From the NCBI GenBank assembly GCA_023229435.1, contig JALNZF010000001.1, positions 248,001 through 312,000 on the forward strand: 64,000 nt of DNA, in the 5' to 3' direction. The notes under the pieces were generated by a model. It ran no database searches and had not been told where the DNA came from. It saw nothing but the letters and a program-made list of their open reading frames with translations. Both the position numbers and the translations under genes were made by a program. This stretch comes from Nitrospirota bacterium (GTDB taxonomy: Bacteria > Nitrospirota > UBA9217). Below, in pieces: positions 49,682-57,491 of the stretch. Each line of letters starts with the position of its first letter. The first letter of the stretch is position 1.

Positions 49682-50082
49682 TTCCAGACCTTTGCAGTGC
49701 TCTCAAAGTCCATGACATTGCCTGATTGGGCTGCTTGGTTCTTATCTTTAAAGGCCGCAATGCCCCAACCCATGGGAGTGTTGAATTTCTCGGCTGATTT
49801 GACATAGAATGCCTTCCGGGCATCGATCCACTCGCCGCTCGTGTAATCCTTGACCTCGATCCTGGCGTCTTGTACGTTCTTTTTCTTGAGATAGGTGAAC
49901 AGGTCCCCGATATCACAGAAATAGAAGGGTGCATCTCCCCGGGTGATCTTTGAGGCAAATTTTGAATCCATCATGACCATCATCCCGCATTCCGTGCACC
50001 TGGTTTCCCTGGCGTGTACGGAAGACAGGGATATCACGATGAGCGCTATGGCAATTCCTATGATCGGCAATCTTTTTTTCAC
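49678..50082 (-). CDS. nosL: NosL family copper-binding protein
   Basis: A 134 aa exported protein with a signal peptide ending near SVHA. TRCTECGMMVMMDSKFAS carries the NosL CxxCGM motif near residue 29. FYFCDIGDLFTYL and YTSGEWIDARKAFYV are further family marks. NosL is a copper(I) chaperone for nitrous oxide reductase maturation in denitrifiers. No nosZ is present here, so it may serve another copper or thiol-linked process with the surrounding ABC transporter. No lipobox is visible, unlike many NosL proteins. Confidence 0.87.
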   Translation of the reverse strand: MKKRLPIIGIAIALIVISLSSVHARETRCTECGMMVMMDSKFASKITRGDAPFYFCDIGDLFTYLKKKNVQDARIEVKDYTSGEWIDARKAFYVKSAEKFNTPMGWGIAAFKDKNQAAQSGNVMDFESTAKVWK

Positions 50083-50085
50083 AGC

Positions 50086-50682
50086 TTATTTCTCCTTTTT
50101 GTCGATTTCTTTTTTGAGCGCCGTTGCAACGCCCGCGTCAAATTTGTCAATCTCATGGTACTGGATGAGCGCTTCCGAACGCTTTCCCTTTTTGAGCAGT
50201 GCAATACCGAGATTGTACCGGGCGGTCGCGTATCGCGGCCGCAGCGTGATGGCCTTTTGAAGGGTCATGATCTCGTCGTCCGCTCTTCCGACCTTGCCGT
50301 ACGATATTGCCAGGTTGTTATACAACACCGGGTTTTTAGGGAAGAACGTGATCGCTCTCGTGTAACTCTTGATGGCCTCCTGATACTGTCCGAGCCTGTT
50401 ATAGGTGTTTCCAAGCTTCACCGAGGCGTATCCCCGCTGCGGGTCGATGGCGATGACCTTGTGAAGGGCATCCGCTTCTTCGCGATACATCGCGGAGCGT
50501 TCATAGAGGTCGGCGAGATGATACCAAGCTTCGGGGTCTCCGGGATTTTTGATCGTCTGTGTCTTTACCTCTTCAAAGAGGGTTCTTTCCGTGACCGGTT
50601 CTTGTTCCGCGGTTTTTTCAGGTTCTTTGCTGCACGCCATGATCAGCAGGGATGTCATGAGCACCAGTATCAATAATCTCAT
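50086..50682 (-). CDS. TPR-repeat lipoprotein
   Basis: A 198 aa lipoprotein with lipobox LIMAC (lipidated Cys17). Tetratricopeptide repeats follow: PEAWYHLADLYERSAMYREE, RGYASVKLGNTYNRLGQYQE, PVLYNNLAISYGKVGRADDE and PRYATARYNLGIALLKKGKR. It probably scaffolds the periplasmic side of the ABC transporter or NosL complex. Its start overlaps the permease stop by four bases. Confidence 0.9.
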   Translation of the reverse strand: MRLLILVLMTSLLIMACSKEPEKTAEQEPVTERTLFEEVKTQTIKNPGDPEAWYHLADLYERSAMYREEADALHKVIAIDPQRGYASVKLGNTYNRLGQYQEAIKSYTRAITFFPKNPVLYNNLAISYGKVGRADDEIMTLQKAITLRPRYATARYNLGIALLKKGKRSEALIQYHEIDKFDAGVATALKKEIDKKEK

Positions 50683-51875
50683 TCTGAACTCCTTATGGCT
50701 TCATAGGGTTCCACGTGCAAAACCGTGAGCGACGGCAGCAGCGCGGCGATGAGGCCTGTTATGATGGATAACAGGAAGGCGCTCGTCGTCAAGGTGATCA
50801 GCTCGGGGGCGGAGGGGAAGAGATAGGGGAGTTTAAGGTAATGGAGCATCAGATTCTTGAAGCTGAAGAGTATCCCGTATCCGAGCAGTATCCCCGCTGC
50901 ACCGCCTGTTGCCGAGAGCAGGGCAGCCTCATTCAAAATAATTGCTGCGATATGCCCTCTGTTCGCCCCCATGGCGCGCAGGATGCCGATCTCCCTTCGT
51001 CGCTCATTCACGATCATATAAAAAGCAAATGCCATGATCAGGAGGACGATGAACCAGAGAATAAAGCTGATGACCAGAATAGCCCTGATAAGTCCTGAAA
51101 GCTGTTTCCGCACGGTGCTGATGATGGTATCAGAGACCAGCGCCTTGACGCCGCTGATGTCATGTTCGATGCGGATTGCGGCGCGGTCCGGTGTAAAATC
51201 GTCTTGTACCTGCACCAGGACGGTGGAGATCTGGTCCCTGCCGATCTCAATGGGTTGAAGAGACCTGGTCTTCGAATTCTCGGCCATCAGGTATGCGGCA
51301 TCAAGGCTCATGAAGACCGCACGGTCGAAAAAATCCATCCCGGTCGGTTCCATGGTCCCCGCTATCGTGAAGGTCGTTCCGAAAAAGGGTATTTTATCTC
51401 CTGTGATCACCGGAACGGACCTGCCGGTGATGATCTCGTTCAGTCCGAGCTTTCGGTTGAGATTCCTCTCAAGCCAGGGCTTGACCGTGAAGTCGGTCTC
51501 CGGATCAAAAGCCACGAGGAAGACATCAACATTGAAGCAGCAGGTGAAGCTGGTCGGTTTTACGAACAACTGAGGCGTTGCGCTCTTGACGCCATCGATG
51601 GTCCTTACCCGGTCGAGAATGGCCCGGTCCATCAGAAATTGCGTGGGCTCTCCGGAAAGCAATGCCGTTTGGGCCCTATCTTTTGCGCTCTCGGGGACCA
51701 CAAGGATGTCGGCGCCAAGCCGATAGGTCCCGATCATGAGGGCGTTGTTGATGCTCTTCAAGAACAGCGTTGCCGAAAAAAGTGTACAGGACACCACCGT
51801 GACAATGGCGAACAAAAGCCAGGTCCTGGTGAGCTTTCTCCTGAGATTTTTCAAGGCAACCGTGGGTATGTTCAT
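50679..51875 (-). CDS. ABC transporter permease (FtsX/MacB type)
   Basis: A 398 aa permease. A transmembrane helix lies at residues 16-36, a large periplasmic MacB_PCD-like domain follows (about 40-260), and three C-terminal helices are preceded by NERRREIGILRAMGANRGHI, the coupling-helix signature. It is the first gene of the operon and works with the ATPase at 48618. Such transporters mechanically drive periplasmic processes or move lipoproteins and metals; the NosF/NosY analogy is tempting but this permease is FtsX-like. Confidence 0.89.
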   Translation of the reverse strand: MNIPTVALKNLRRKLTRTWLLFAIVTVVSCTLFSATLFLKSINNALMIGTYRLGADILVVPESAKDRAQTALLSGEPTQFLMDRAILDRVRTIDGVKSATPQLFVKPTSFTCCFNVDVFLVAFDPETDFTVKPWLERNLNRKLGLNEIITGRSVPVITGDKIPFFGTTFTIAGTMEPTGMDFFDRAVFMSLDAAYLMAENSKTRSLQPIEIGRDQISTVLVQVQDDFTPDRAAIRIEHDISGVKALVSDTIISTVRKQLSGLIRAILVISFILWFIVLLIMAFAFYMIVNERRREIGILRAMGANRGHIAAIILNEAALLSATGGAAGILLGYGILFSFKNLMLHYLKLPYLFPSAPELITLTTSAFLLSIITGLIAALLPSLTVLHVEPYEAIRSSE

Positions 51876-52059
51876 AGTGATATGCGATTATCCCTTCGAG
51901 TCCGACTCGTTATTGATAATAGTATAGCTGAAGATACATGGACAGTAAACCTCGCCAGAGAATAAGTGCTCCATAACTTGCAGAGTGCGGTTTTGTTCAA
52001 CCGTGTCTGTTAAATATATAGTCAACCGAAGGGAGTCGCTATCCGTCTCTAACAGGGTA

Positions 52060-52095
52060 AAGAAAAGCCGGGATCAGGTAAAACCTGACCCCGGC
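52060..52095 (-). terminator. intrinsic terminator of the beta-propeller gene
   Basis: Read on the reverse strand, GCCGGGGTCAGGT pairs with ACCTGATCCCGGC and is followed by TTTTCTTT. One mismatch interrupts the stem. It lies 31 bases after the stop codon. The remaining bases 51876-52059 show no gene and must contain the FtsX operon promoter. Confidence 0.85.
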
Positions 52096-52126
52096 CGAGG
52101 CTGAGTTTGATGAACAAGGATCCAGA

Positions 52127-53212
52127 CTACTTATGCCAGTCGATTTCAATACCGCAAAGGAGCGGAGAACCCTTGTCGATCTTGACTTCCACGCCATTCG
52201 CCTTGTGGCAACCGGCGCAGACGGACACTTTCCCTACGAGATTGTAGTTCTTCATATCCATGACGTTCAACGTGCTGTCATCACCATAGGTTCTTGAAGA
52301 AAGGAAAGCATACTTGCCGTCCGGGGTAAATGCAAAATCATGCGTCCGCACATTATCGGGAAGGATGATGCGCTTGACGATCTTGTCAGTGGCCGTATCG
52401 ATCACGATAACCTGGCTCTTATGCGTGCCCGGCTTGAGACCCGGATCAAATTCGTTCGGGGCGCTGACCCAGAGGTATTTACCGTCCGGTGTCATTCGTA
52501 CCTGATGAAGGAACGTCATCTCGGGGCTCGTAATCTGTTTGATTTCCTTTTTAGTTTTCCAATCATACACAAAGACAATGCCCTGCGGCATGTCGGAAAT
52601 GTAGGCTTTTTTGCCGTTCTGGGTCCACTGGATACCGCATACCGCCTTGCCCACCGGCATCTTGTCAACGGTTTTCAGCGACTTCGAATCCCATATGTAG
52701 ACATTGCCGTTCGCCATATCCTGGAAGTATATGTTCCCGTCAGGACCTGAGATCGCTCCGCAGAACTTTTCGCCGACCTTGAAGGGGCCTTCCTTCTTCA
52801 TTGTTGCCAGGTCTATCTTAAAGATTTCTCCAGCCAGTGTTCCGGCAACAAGGACCTTTTTCCCTTTTTCGGTGACGATGGCCTGGCCATGGTTCCCGCC
52901 GCCTTTCTGCACTGCTTCAAAGCTCATGCCCGCGATTTTGCCTTCCATCTCGGACCCCGGCTCGGTAAGGACGATCCTGTCCTTCACTACATCCGTGGGC
53001 GACTTCATGGTATTCATGTCGATGATCGAGATATGACCGCCATGGCCGGCGATGTATGCTGTTGCGTTAAAGGTCGGGATCTTTGCTGCAGGTACTTCTT
53101 TTGCTTCGATGACGGCAACATCGGCCGCCTCAACCATTGTTCTCTGTGACTGACCAAAAAACAGTCCAACAATACTTACGACTGCCAACCCGACAAAATA
53201 AATCTTTTTCAT
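52127..53212 (-). CDS. secreted beta-propeller protein with C-terminal c-type haem motif
   Basis: A 361 aa exported protein. The signal peptide ends near VEAA. The body shows seven to eight beta-propeller blades of YVTN/cytochrome d1 type (AYIAGHGGHISIIDMNTMK; QVRMTPDGKYLWVSAPNE; DFAFTPDGKYAFLSSRTYGD). A single CAGCH haem motif sits at residues 332-336, followed by about 25 residues. AGGAGG precedes the ATG. It may be an electron carrier or metal-related sensor beside the NosL operon; d1 haem binding is not evident. Confidence 0.87.
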   Translation of the reverse strand: MKKIYFVGLAVVSIVGLFFGQSQRTMVEAADVAVIEAKEVPAAKIPTFNATAYIAGHGGHISIIDMNTMKSPTDVVKDRIVLTEPGSEMEGKIAGMSFEAVQKGGGNHGQAIVTEKGKKVLVAGTLAGEIFKIDLATMKKEGPFKVGEKFCGAISGPDGNIYFQDMANGNVYIWDSKSLKTVDKMPVGKAVCGIQWTQNGKKAYISDMPQGIVFVYDWKTKKEIKQITSPEMTFLHQVRMTPDGKYLWVSAPNEFDPGLKPGTHKSQVIVIDTATDKIVKRIILPDNVRTHDFAFTPDGKYAFLSSRTYGDDSTLNVMDMKNYNLVGKVSVCAGCHKANGVEVKIDKGSPLLCGIEIDWHK

Positions 53213-53410
53213 AAATTCCTCCTAATTTGCATTGTGTTGTGACGAGCACTGATGTGCTCAAGTGATTCGCGATTGTTGCCGTTCGAGTTTAAGATCAAAT
53301 GTTTCTATTCCGTACGGACTTCCACCTCCTTTTATTCATAACACGGGGAAATGATCGTGTGGCGCAGCGGTTACGAATATGAGAATATCATTTTAACTAA
53401 GGCTGATGCA

Positions 53411-53439
53411 TATATAAGTCGATGACAAATGCTTGTCAA
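53411..53439 (-). promoter_or_regulatory. sigma-70 promoter of the beta-propeller gene
   Basis: On the reverse strand TTGACA (53439-53434) and TATATA (53416-53411) are 17 bases apart. Transcription would start near 53404, giving a long leader of about 190 bases. The rest of 53213-53616 is AT-rich and holds no gene that I can support. Confidence 0.7.
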
Positions 53440-53616
53440 CATGTAGTTCTGATTTTATATTATCTATTTGTTACAATATAATCTATCAGATTGGAAGTGC
53501 AGAAAGATCTGTTAAACACCTATGAAATGGTTTTGAGGCAAGGTCAGACACGCTGTTTTATGCAACATTATGTGCGCAGATAACGTGTTGAATGGGAATG
53601 CGTAGAGATGCGGTGA

Positions 53617-53654
53617 AACAAAAATCCCCCGGCTTTTCATAAAAAGCGGGGGAT
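53617..53654 (-). terminator. intrinsic terminator of rpmB
   Basis: On the reverse strand ATCCCCCGCTTTTTATG folds back on AAAAGCCGGGGGAT and is followed by five Ts. It begins 23 bases after the rpmB stop. Confidence 0.85.
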
Positions 53655-53677
53655 GGTTCAAGACGGAAATCGAGGGA

Positions 53678-53872
53678 TCAGCTTACTTTCTTTACTTTGC
53701 CGGAACGAATGCAGCGTGTGCAGACATGCATGCGCACATGAGCGCCAGTGGCTGCCACTGCCCTGATCGGTTGTAAATTTGGCTTGGAAAATTTCTTTGA
53801 TCTATTGTTGGCATGACTCACTTTGTTTCCGCTGAGCTTGCCCTTACCGCAAATATCGCATGTACCGGCCAC
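53678..53872 (-). CDS. rpmB: ribosomal protein L28 (zinc-ribbon form)
   Basis: A 64 aa L28 of the large subunit. The start is GTG at 53872, with GGAGG eight bases upstream, giving the usual short N-terminus before TCDICGKGKLSGNKVSHAN. Longer in-frame starts (to 54007) would add unrelated sequence. Cys pairs CDIC and CTRC make it the zinc-binding version. LQPIRAV and the basic C-terminus match the family. Confidence 0.94.
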   Translation of the reverse strand: MAGTCDICGKGKLSGNKVSHANNRSKKFSKPNLQPIRAVAATGAHVRMHVCTRCIRSGKVKKVS

Positions 53873-54042
53873 TGTAAAATCCTCCGTAGTGCATAAGTTT
53901 AAAAGCAGGCGTAACATACCATAAGAATACGTTCCATGCAAGGGGAAAATTAGGGAATTTGCGAATTGGGGCAAATGGGGAAAGCCGGGGGAACGCTTGA
54001 CTTTCATCCGGTTCTGCTGTAATGTAAGCGCCTGCTATCATT

Positions 54043-54636
54043 ATGAAGAAGGGCATTACAAAAAAGAGGCTGCTGGACGCCACGCTGAAGCTGATCTCAG
54101 AAAAGGGCTATATCGGGGCAACCACGCGCGAGATCGCCCATGAAGCGGGGGTGACCGAGCTGACCCTCTTCAGGCACTTTGGGACCAAGGAAAGGCTTTT
54201 TGAAGAGCTTTTAAAGAACCACACCTTTCTCCCGAGATTGAAGGAACTCTTGCCGGAACTGGACGGTCTCTCCTATGAGGACTCGCTCAGGCTGATCGCA
54301 ACGAGATTCCTGCTGTCGCTGAAAGAGCGCAAGTCGATGGTCAAAATCATGTACTCGGAAGTAACGATCTATCCTGAGAAGATCAAAAAACTCTATAACA
54401 AGTTCATCGATGACCTCCAATTGACCCTTGCATCATACTTCAGGGGGCTGCAGAAAAAAGGTCTTCTGAGAAACGTATCTCCGGAAATGGCGGCCAAGCT
54501 CTTTCTGGGGATCCTGTTCTCGTATTTTCGATCCGAGGAGATCATGCGAAAAGGCGGCATGAAAAAACAAAAAATGGAAAAGAATATCGAGGAATTTGTT
54601 GATATATTCATATTCGGCACAATAAAACATGATTAA
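54043..54636 (+). CDS. TetR family transcriptional regulator
   Basis: A 197 aa TetR-type repressor. KRLLDATLKLISEKGYIGATTREIAHEAG (cited by its parts LLDATLKLISEKGY and TTREIAHEAGV) forms the DNA-binding domain, followed by LTLFRHFGTKERLFEELL. The C-terminal ligand domain is all-helical. It precedes a TolC-RND-MacAB efflux locus and most likely represses it until a drug or metabolite binds. Confidence 0.91.
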   Translation: MKKGITKKRLLDATLKLISEKGYIGATTREIAHEAGVTELTLFRHFGTKERLFEELLKNHTFLPRLKELLPELDGLSYEDSLRLIATRFLLSLKERKSMVKIMYSEVTIYPEKIKKLYNKFIDDLQLTLASYFRGLQKKGLLRNVSPEMAAKLFLGILFSYFRSEEIMRKGGMKKQKMEKNIEEFVDIFIFGTIKHD

Positions 54637-54723
54637 GAAACAGATTTTATTCTTCTTGCATTGAACTAAATCCTCGATCCTGTGTCTTAATAGGTAATAA
54701 ACATGTACTCTGGGGGAATCGGT

Positions 54724-56106
54724 ATGAAGGGAAGATACAAAATGGCTTTGCATGTCCTGTTCGTCCTGTCAATGGTTCTGCTGCAGCTGACGCCTGCGCG
54801 TCTTTCAGCAGCAGAAAACAGATCATCCGGTCAGGTTGCAACGGTTCAGGGAGCTCCTGCCGAAGGTGATAAAACCGCGGCAGGAGGAGTATCCCAGGCC
54901 CGGCCGCTTACCCTGAACCAGTGCATCGAAATAGCGCTCAAGAACAATCAAACGATCCGTGCTTCGATGTACGGTGTCGATGTAAACCGGAGCAGAGTGG
55001 GCGAAGCTCGATCCGGCTACTACCCGCAGCTCAGCGCTTCGGGGGCATATACCAGGATCAGTCCCGTGTCTTCCCCGACGAACAGCTTCGGCAGCTCAGT
55101 GGCATACAACCAGTATTCGAGCGGAGTCTCGCTCAATCAGAACTTACTGGATTTCGGGAAGACTTCGCAGCAGGTCGATATTTCGAAATACAATCTCGAA
55201 TCCTCCCGTTCAGATCTGAATACAACGCAGGATGCTGTCATCCTGAGCGTAAAGCAGGCATATTACAGCGTCTTGCAAGCCAGGAGGAACCGTGATGTTG
55301 CCGCGGATGTTCTGAAACAATTTCAACTGCACCTTGATCAGGCAAAAGGTTTTTATGATGTCGGAACAAAGGCGAGGATCGACGTCATCAAGGCGGAAGT
55401 GGACCTGAGTAACGCTAAACTGAGCCTTATCAATGCCGAGAACGCGCTTAAAATAGCCTGGGTGACCCTCAGCAATGTCATGGGGACCCCCGATGCGCCT
55501 GAGTATACCATTGAAGACAATCTCTCATTCCAGCAGTATGCGATTACCCTGGAAGAGGCAAAGGCGCGTGCCTTTGAGAACAGGTCCGATCTCAAGTCGA
55601 TCATCTCAAAAAGGCAGGCTGCGGAGACCACTATCAGTTTGGCACGGTCCGGCTATTACCCGGTCTTATCCGGTTTCGCAAACTATAACTGGATAGGCGA
55701 GACAACATCAACGTTGGACCACAGCTGGAATGCCGGGGTGCTTCTGACCGTTCCCCTGTTCAGCGGATTTTTGACTGTTCATCAAGCGGCGGAGGCAAAA
55801 TCAAACCTCTATATCCTGAAGGCAAACGAAGAGTCATTACGACAACAGATACTGCTCGATGTACGCCAGGCATATCTGAATCTGCACGCAGCGGAGGCCA
55901 GCATAGCAACCGCCGAACTTGCCTCCGCACAGGCCAAAGAGAACCTGGATCTCGCAAACGGCAGATACGCGGCGGGAGTAGGAAGCCCCATAGAGGTCTC
56001 GGATGCGTTCGCTACGTATGTTGCCGCGCAGGCGAACTATACCAGCGCCCTGTCTAATTACAAAATAGCCCAGGCTGCCATCGAAAAGTCCATGGGAGCG
56101 CGGTAG
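54724..56106 (+). CDS. TolC family outer-membrane channel
   Basis: A 460 aa outer-membrane efflux protein with signal peptide ending near LSAA. The repeated TolC architecture is visible: LTLNQCIEIALKNNQTIRAS begins repeat one and ITLEEAKARAFENRSDLKSI repeat two, with the long helical hairpins between. SGVSLNQNLLDFGKTSQQ and AGVLLTVPLFSGFLT are the two beta-barrel strands. ATG 54724 follows GGGGG; ATG 54703 is an alternative seven codons upstream. It should form the exit duct for both the RND and the MacAB-type pumps downstream. Confidence 0.92.
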   Translation: MKGRYKMALHVLFVLSMVLLQLTPARLSAAENRSSGQVATVQGAPAEGDKTAAGGVSQARPLTLNQCIEIALKNNQTIRASMYGVDVNRSRVGEARSGYYPQLSASGAYTRISPVSSPTNSFGSSVAYNQYSSGVSLNQNLLDFGKTSQQVDISKYNLESSRSDLNTTQDAVILSVKQAYYSVLQARRNRDVAADVLKQFQLHLDQAKGFYDVGTKARIDVIKAEVDLSNAKLSLINAENALKIAWVTLSNVMGTPDAPEYTIEDNLSFQQYAITLEEAKARAFENRSDLKSIISKRQAAETTISLARSGYYPVLSGFANYNWIGETTSTLDHSWNAGVLLTVPLFSGFLTVHQAAEAKSNLYILKANEESLRQQILLDVRQAYLNLHAAEASIATAELASAQAKENLDLANGRYAAGVGSPIEVSDAFATYVAAQANYTSALSNYKIAQAAIEKSMGAR

Positions 56107-56121
56107 ATTCAATTCGGATTA

Positions 56122-56166
56122 CGGAGTCATTCGACGGGCTCATGATGGTGAGCGAAGTCGAACCAT
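56122..56166. repeat. partial TTCGAC dispersed element
   Basis: ATTCGACGGGCTCATG and GCGAAGTCGAACCATG resemble the ends of the element at 27781 and 29865, but the interior is missing. It sits between tolC and the adaptor gene. Confidence 0.5.
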
Positions 56167-56218
56167 GTGAAATGCGGAATTGTGGACTTCACGAATTCTG
56201 TAGCTGGGAGAGGAAAGA

Positions 56219-57406
56219 ATGAAACGAGCCTATTTACTTAGCTTGCTGGTTTTACTTACAGTACTTTGTATCACCGGTTCGTCCTGTTCAAAGGGAAAAC
56301 CTGCGCCTCCACGGACCGTGCCGGTGGTCGTCGGGAGCGCGGATCAGAAAAATATTCCGCTGCAGCTTAAGGTCATCGGCAATGTTGAGGCCTATAATGC
56401 CGTATCGATCAAGCCGCTGGTCGGCGGCGAAGTGGAAGGTGTGTACTTCAGGGAAGGGCAGGACGTCAAAAAAGGCGATCTTTTGTTCAAGATAGATCCG
56501 CGCCCCTATGCAGCAGCGCTCAGACAGTCGGAGGCAGCGCTCGCGCGGGACCTGGCCCAGGCAAAGAACGCGGAAGAACAGGCAAAGCGGTATGCCCTCC
56601 TTGTCCAGAAGGATTATGTTTCCAAGGACCAGTATGACCAGCTTCGGGCAAATGCCGATGCCCTTGCAGCAGCCGTCCAGGCTGACAAGGCCAATGTTGA
56701 GAACAGCAGGCTCCAACTTGATTACTGCTCGATCAAATCACCCATCAATGGCAGGGCCGGAAGCGTGATGGTCAATGCGGGCAACGTCATCAAGGCAAAC
56801 GATAGCGCGATGACTACCATCAACCGGATCGTTCCGATCTATGTCACGTTCACCGTGCCTGAACAGAATCTGTCTGACATCAATAAATATACTGCCATGC
56901 ACGAGCTCAAGGTTGAGGCAATCATCCCGGGTGATGAAAAGCGCCCGGCTCGCGGGGAGTTGACGTTTATTGATAATGAGGTGGACAAAACCACCGGGAC
57001 GCTCAAATTGAAAGGCACCTTTGCGAACGCCGACAGGAGACTCTGGCCGGGACAGTTTGTTGATGTCATCCTCACGCTGACCACGGAGCCGAACCGGGTG
57101 GTGGTGCCGTCATCCGCAGTGCAGACAGGCCAGCAGGGACAGTATGTGTATGTGATAAAGGACGACATGACGGCCGATCTTCGCATCGTGACGCCCGGCA
57201 GGTCGTATGGGGAAGGGACCATCATCGAAAAAGGTGTCGCGGTAGGTGAGAAAGTCGTCATTGACGGACAACTCCGCCTTGTGCCGGGGGCTAAGGTGGA
57301 GATTAAGAACGAAAAGGATAACAAAGCAGAAAAAAATGATAACCACGGAGACACGGAGACACGGAGCAAGGAAGATTTAAAAACTCAAATGCCGAAGTCA
57401 AAATAA
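56219..57406 (+). CDS. RND efflux periplasmic adaptor lipoprotein
   Basis: A 395 aa membrane fusion protein. A lipobox GSSC places the lipidated Cys near residue 23. The lipoyl half-motifs (VSIKPLVGGEVEGVYFREGQ; YCSIKSPINGRAGSV), the helical hairpin with VQKDYVSKDQYDQLRANADA, and the beta-barrel domain (IVPIYVTFTVPEQNLSDI) follow in order. It links the RND pump to TolC. The C-terminal ~25 residues, with NHGDTETRS, are translated from a CCACGGAGACACGGAG repeat and probably have no function. Confidence 0.92.
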   Translation: MKRAYLLSLLVLLTVLCITGSSCSKGKPAPPRTVPVVVGSADQKNIPLQLKVIGNVEAYNAVSIKPLVGGEVEGVYFREGQDVKKGDLLFKIDPRPYAAALRQSEAALARDLAQAKNAEEQAKRYALLVQKDYVSKDQYDQLRANADALAAAVQADKANVENSRLQLDYCSIKSPINGRAGSVMVNAGNVIKANDSAMTTINRIVPIYVTFTVPEQNLSDINKYTAMHELKVEAIIPGDEKRPARGELTFIDNEVDKTTGTLKLKGTFANADRRLWPGQFVDVILTLTTEPNRVVVPSSAVQTGQQGQYVYVIKDDMTADLRIVTPGRSYGEGTIIEKGVAVGEKVVIDGQLRLVPGAKVEIKNEKDNKAEKNDNHGDTETRSKEDLKTQMPKSK

Positions 57407-57473
57407 AAGCATGTAAAATAAATTTATTCAAGATATCGTATTTGCATTTCTCCGTGCCTCCGTGTCTCTGTGG
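57343..57473. repeat. CCACGGAG inverted short-period repeat
   Basis: CCACGGAG-ACACGGAG-ACACGGAG (57343-57366) is mirrored at 57450-57473 with two mismatches over 24 bases. The left arm lies inside the 3' end of the adaptor gene and the right arm just before the RND pump gene. Confidence 0.8.
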
Positions 57474-57491
57474 TGGATTCTTTTTTAACCT

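Noticed and set aside
49678..50082. Nitrous oxide reductase locus
   Set aside because: Only NosL is recognisable; nosZ, nosD and the NosFY pair are absent from the window.
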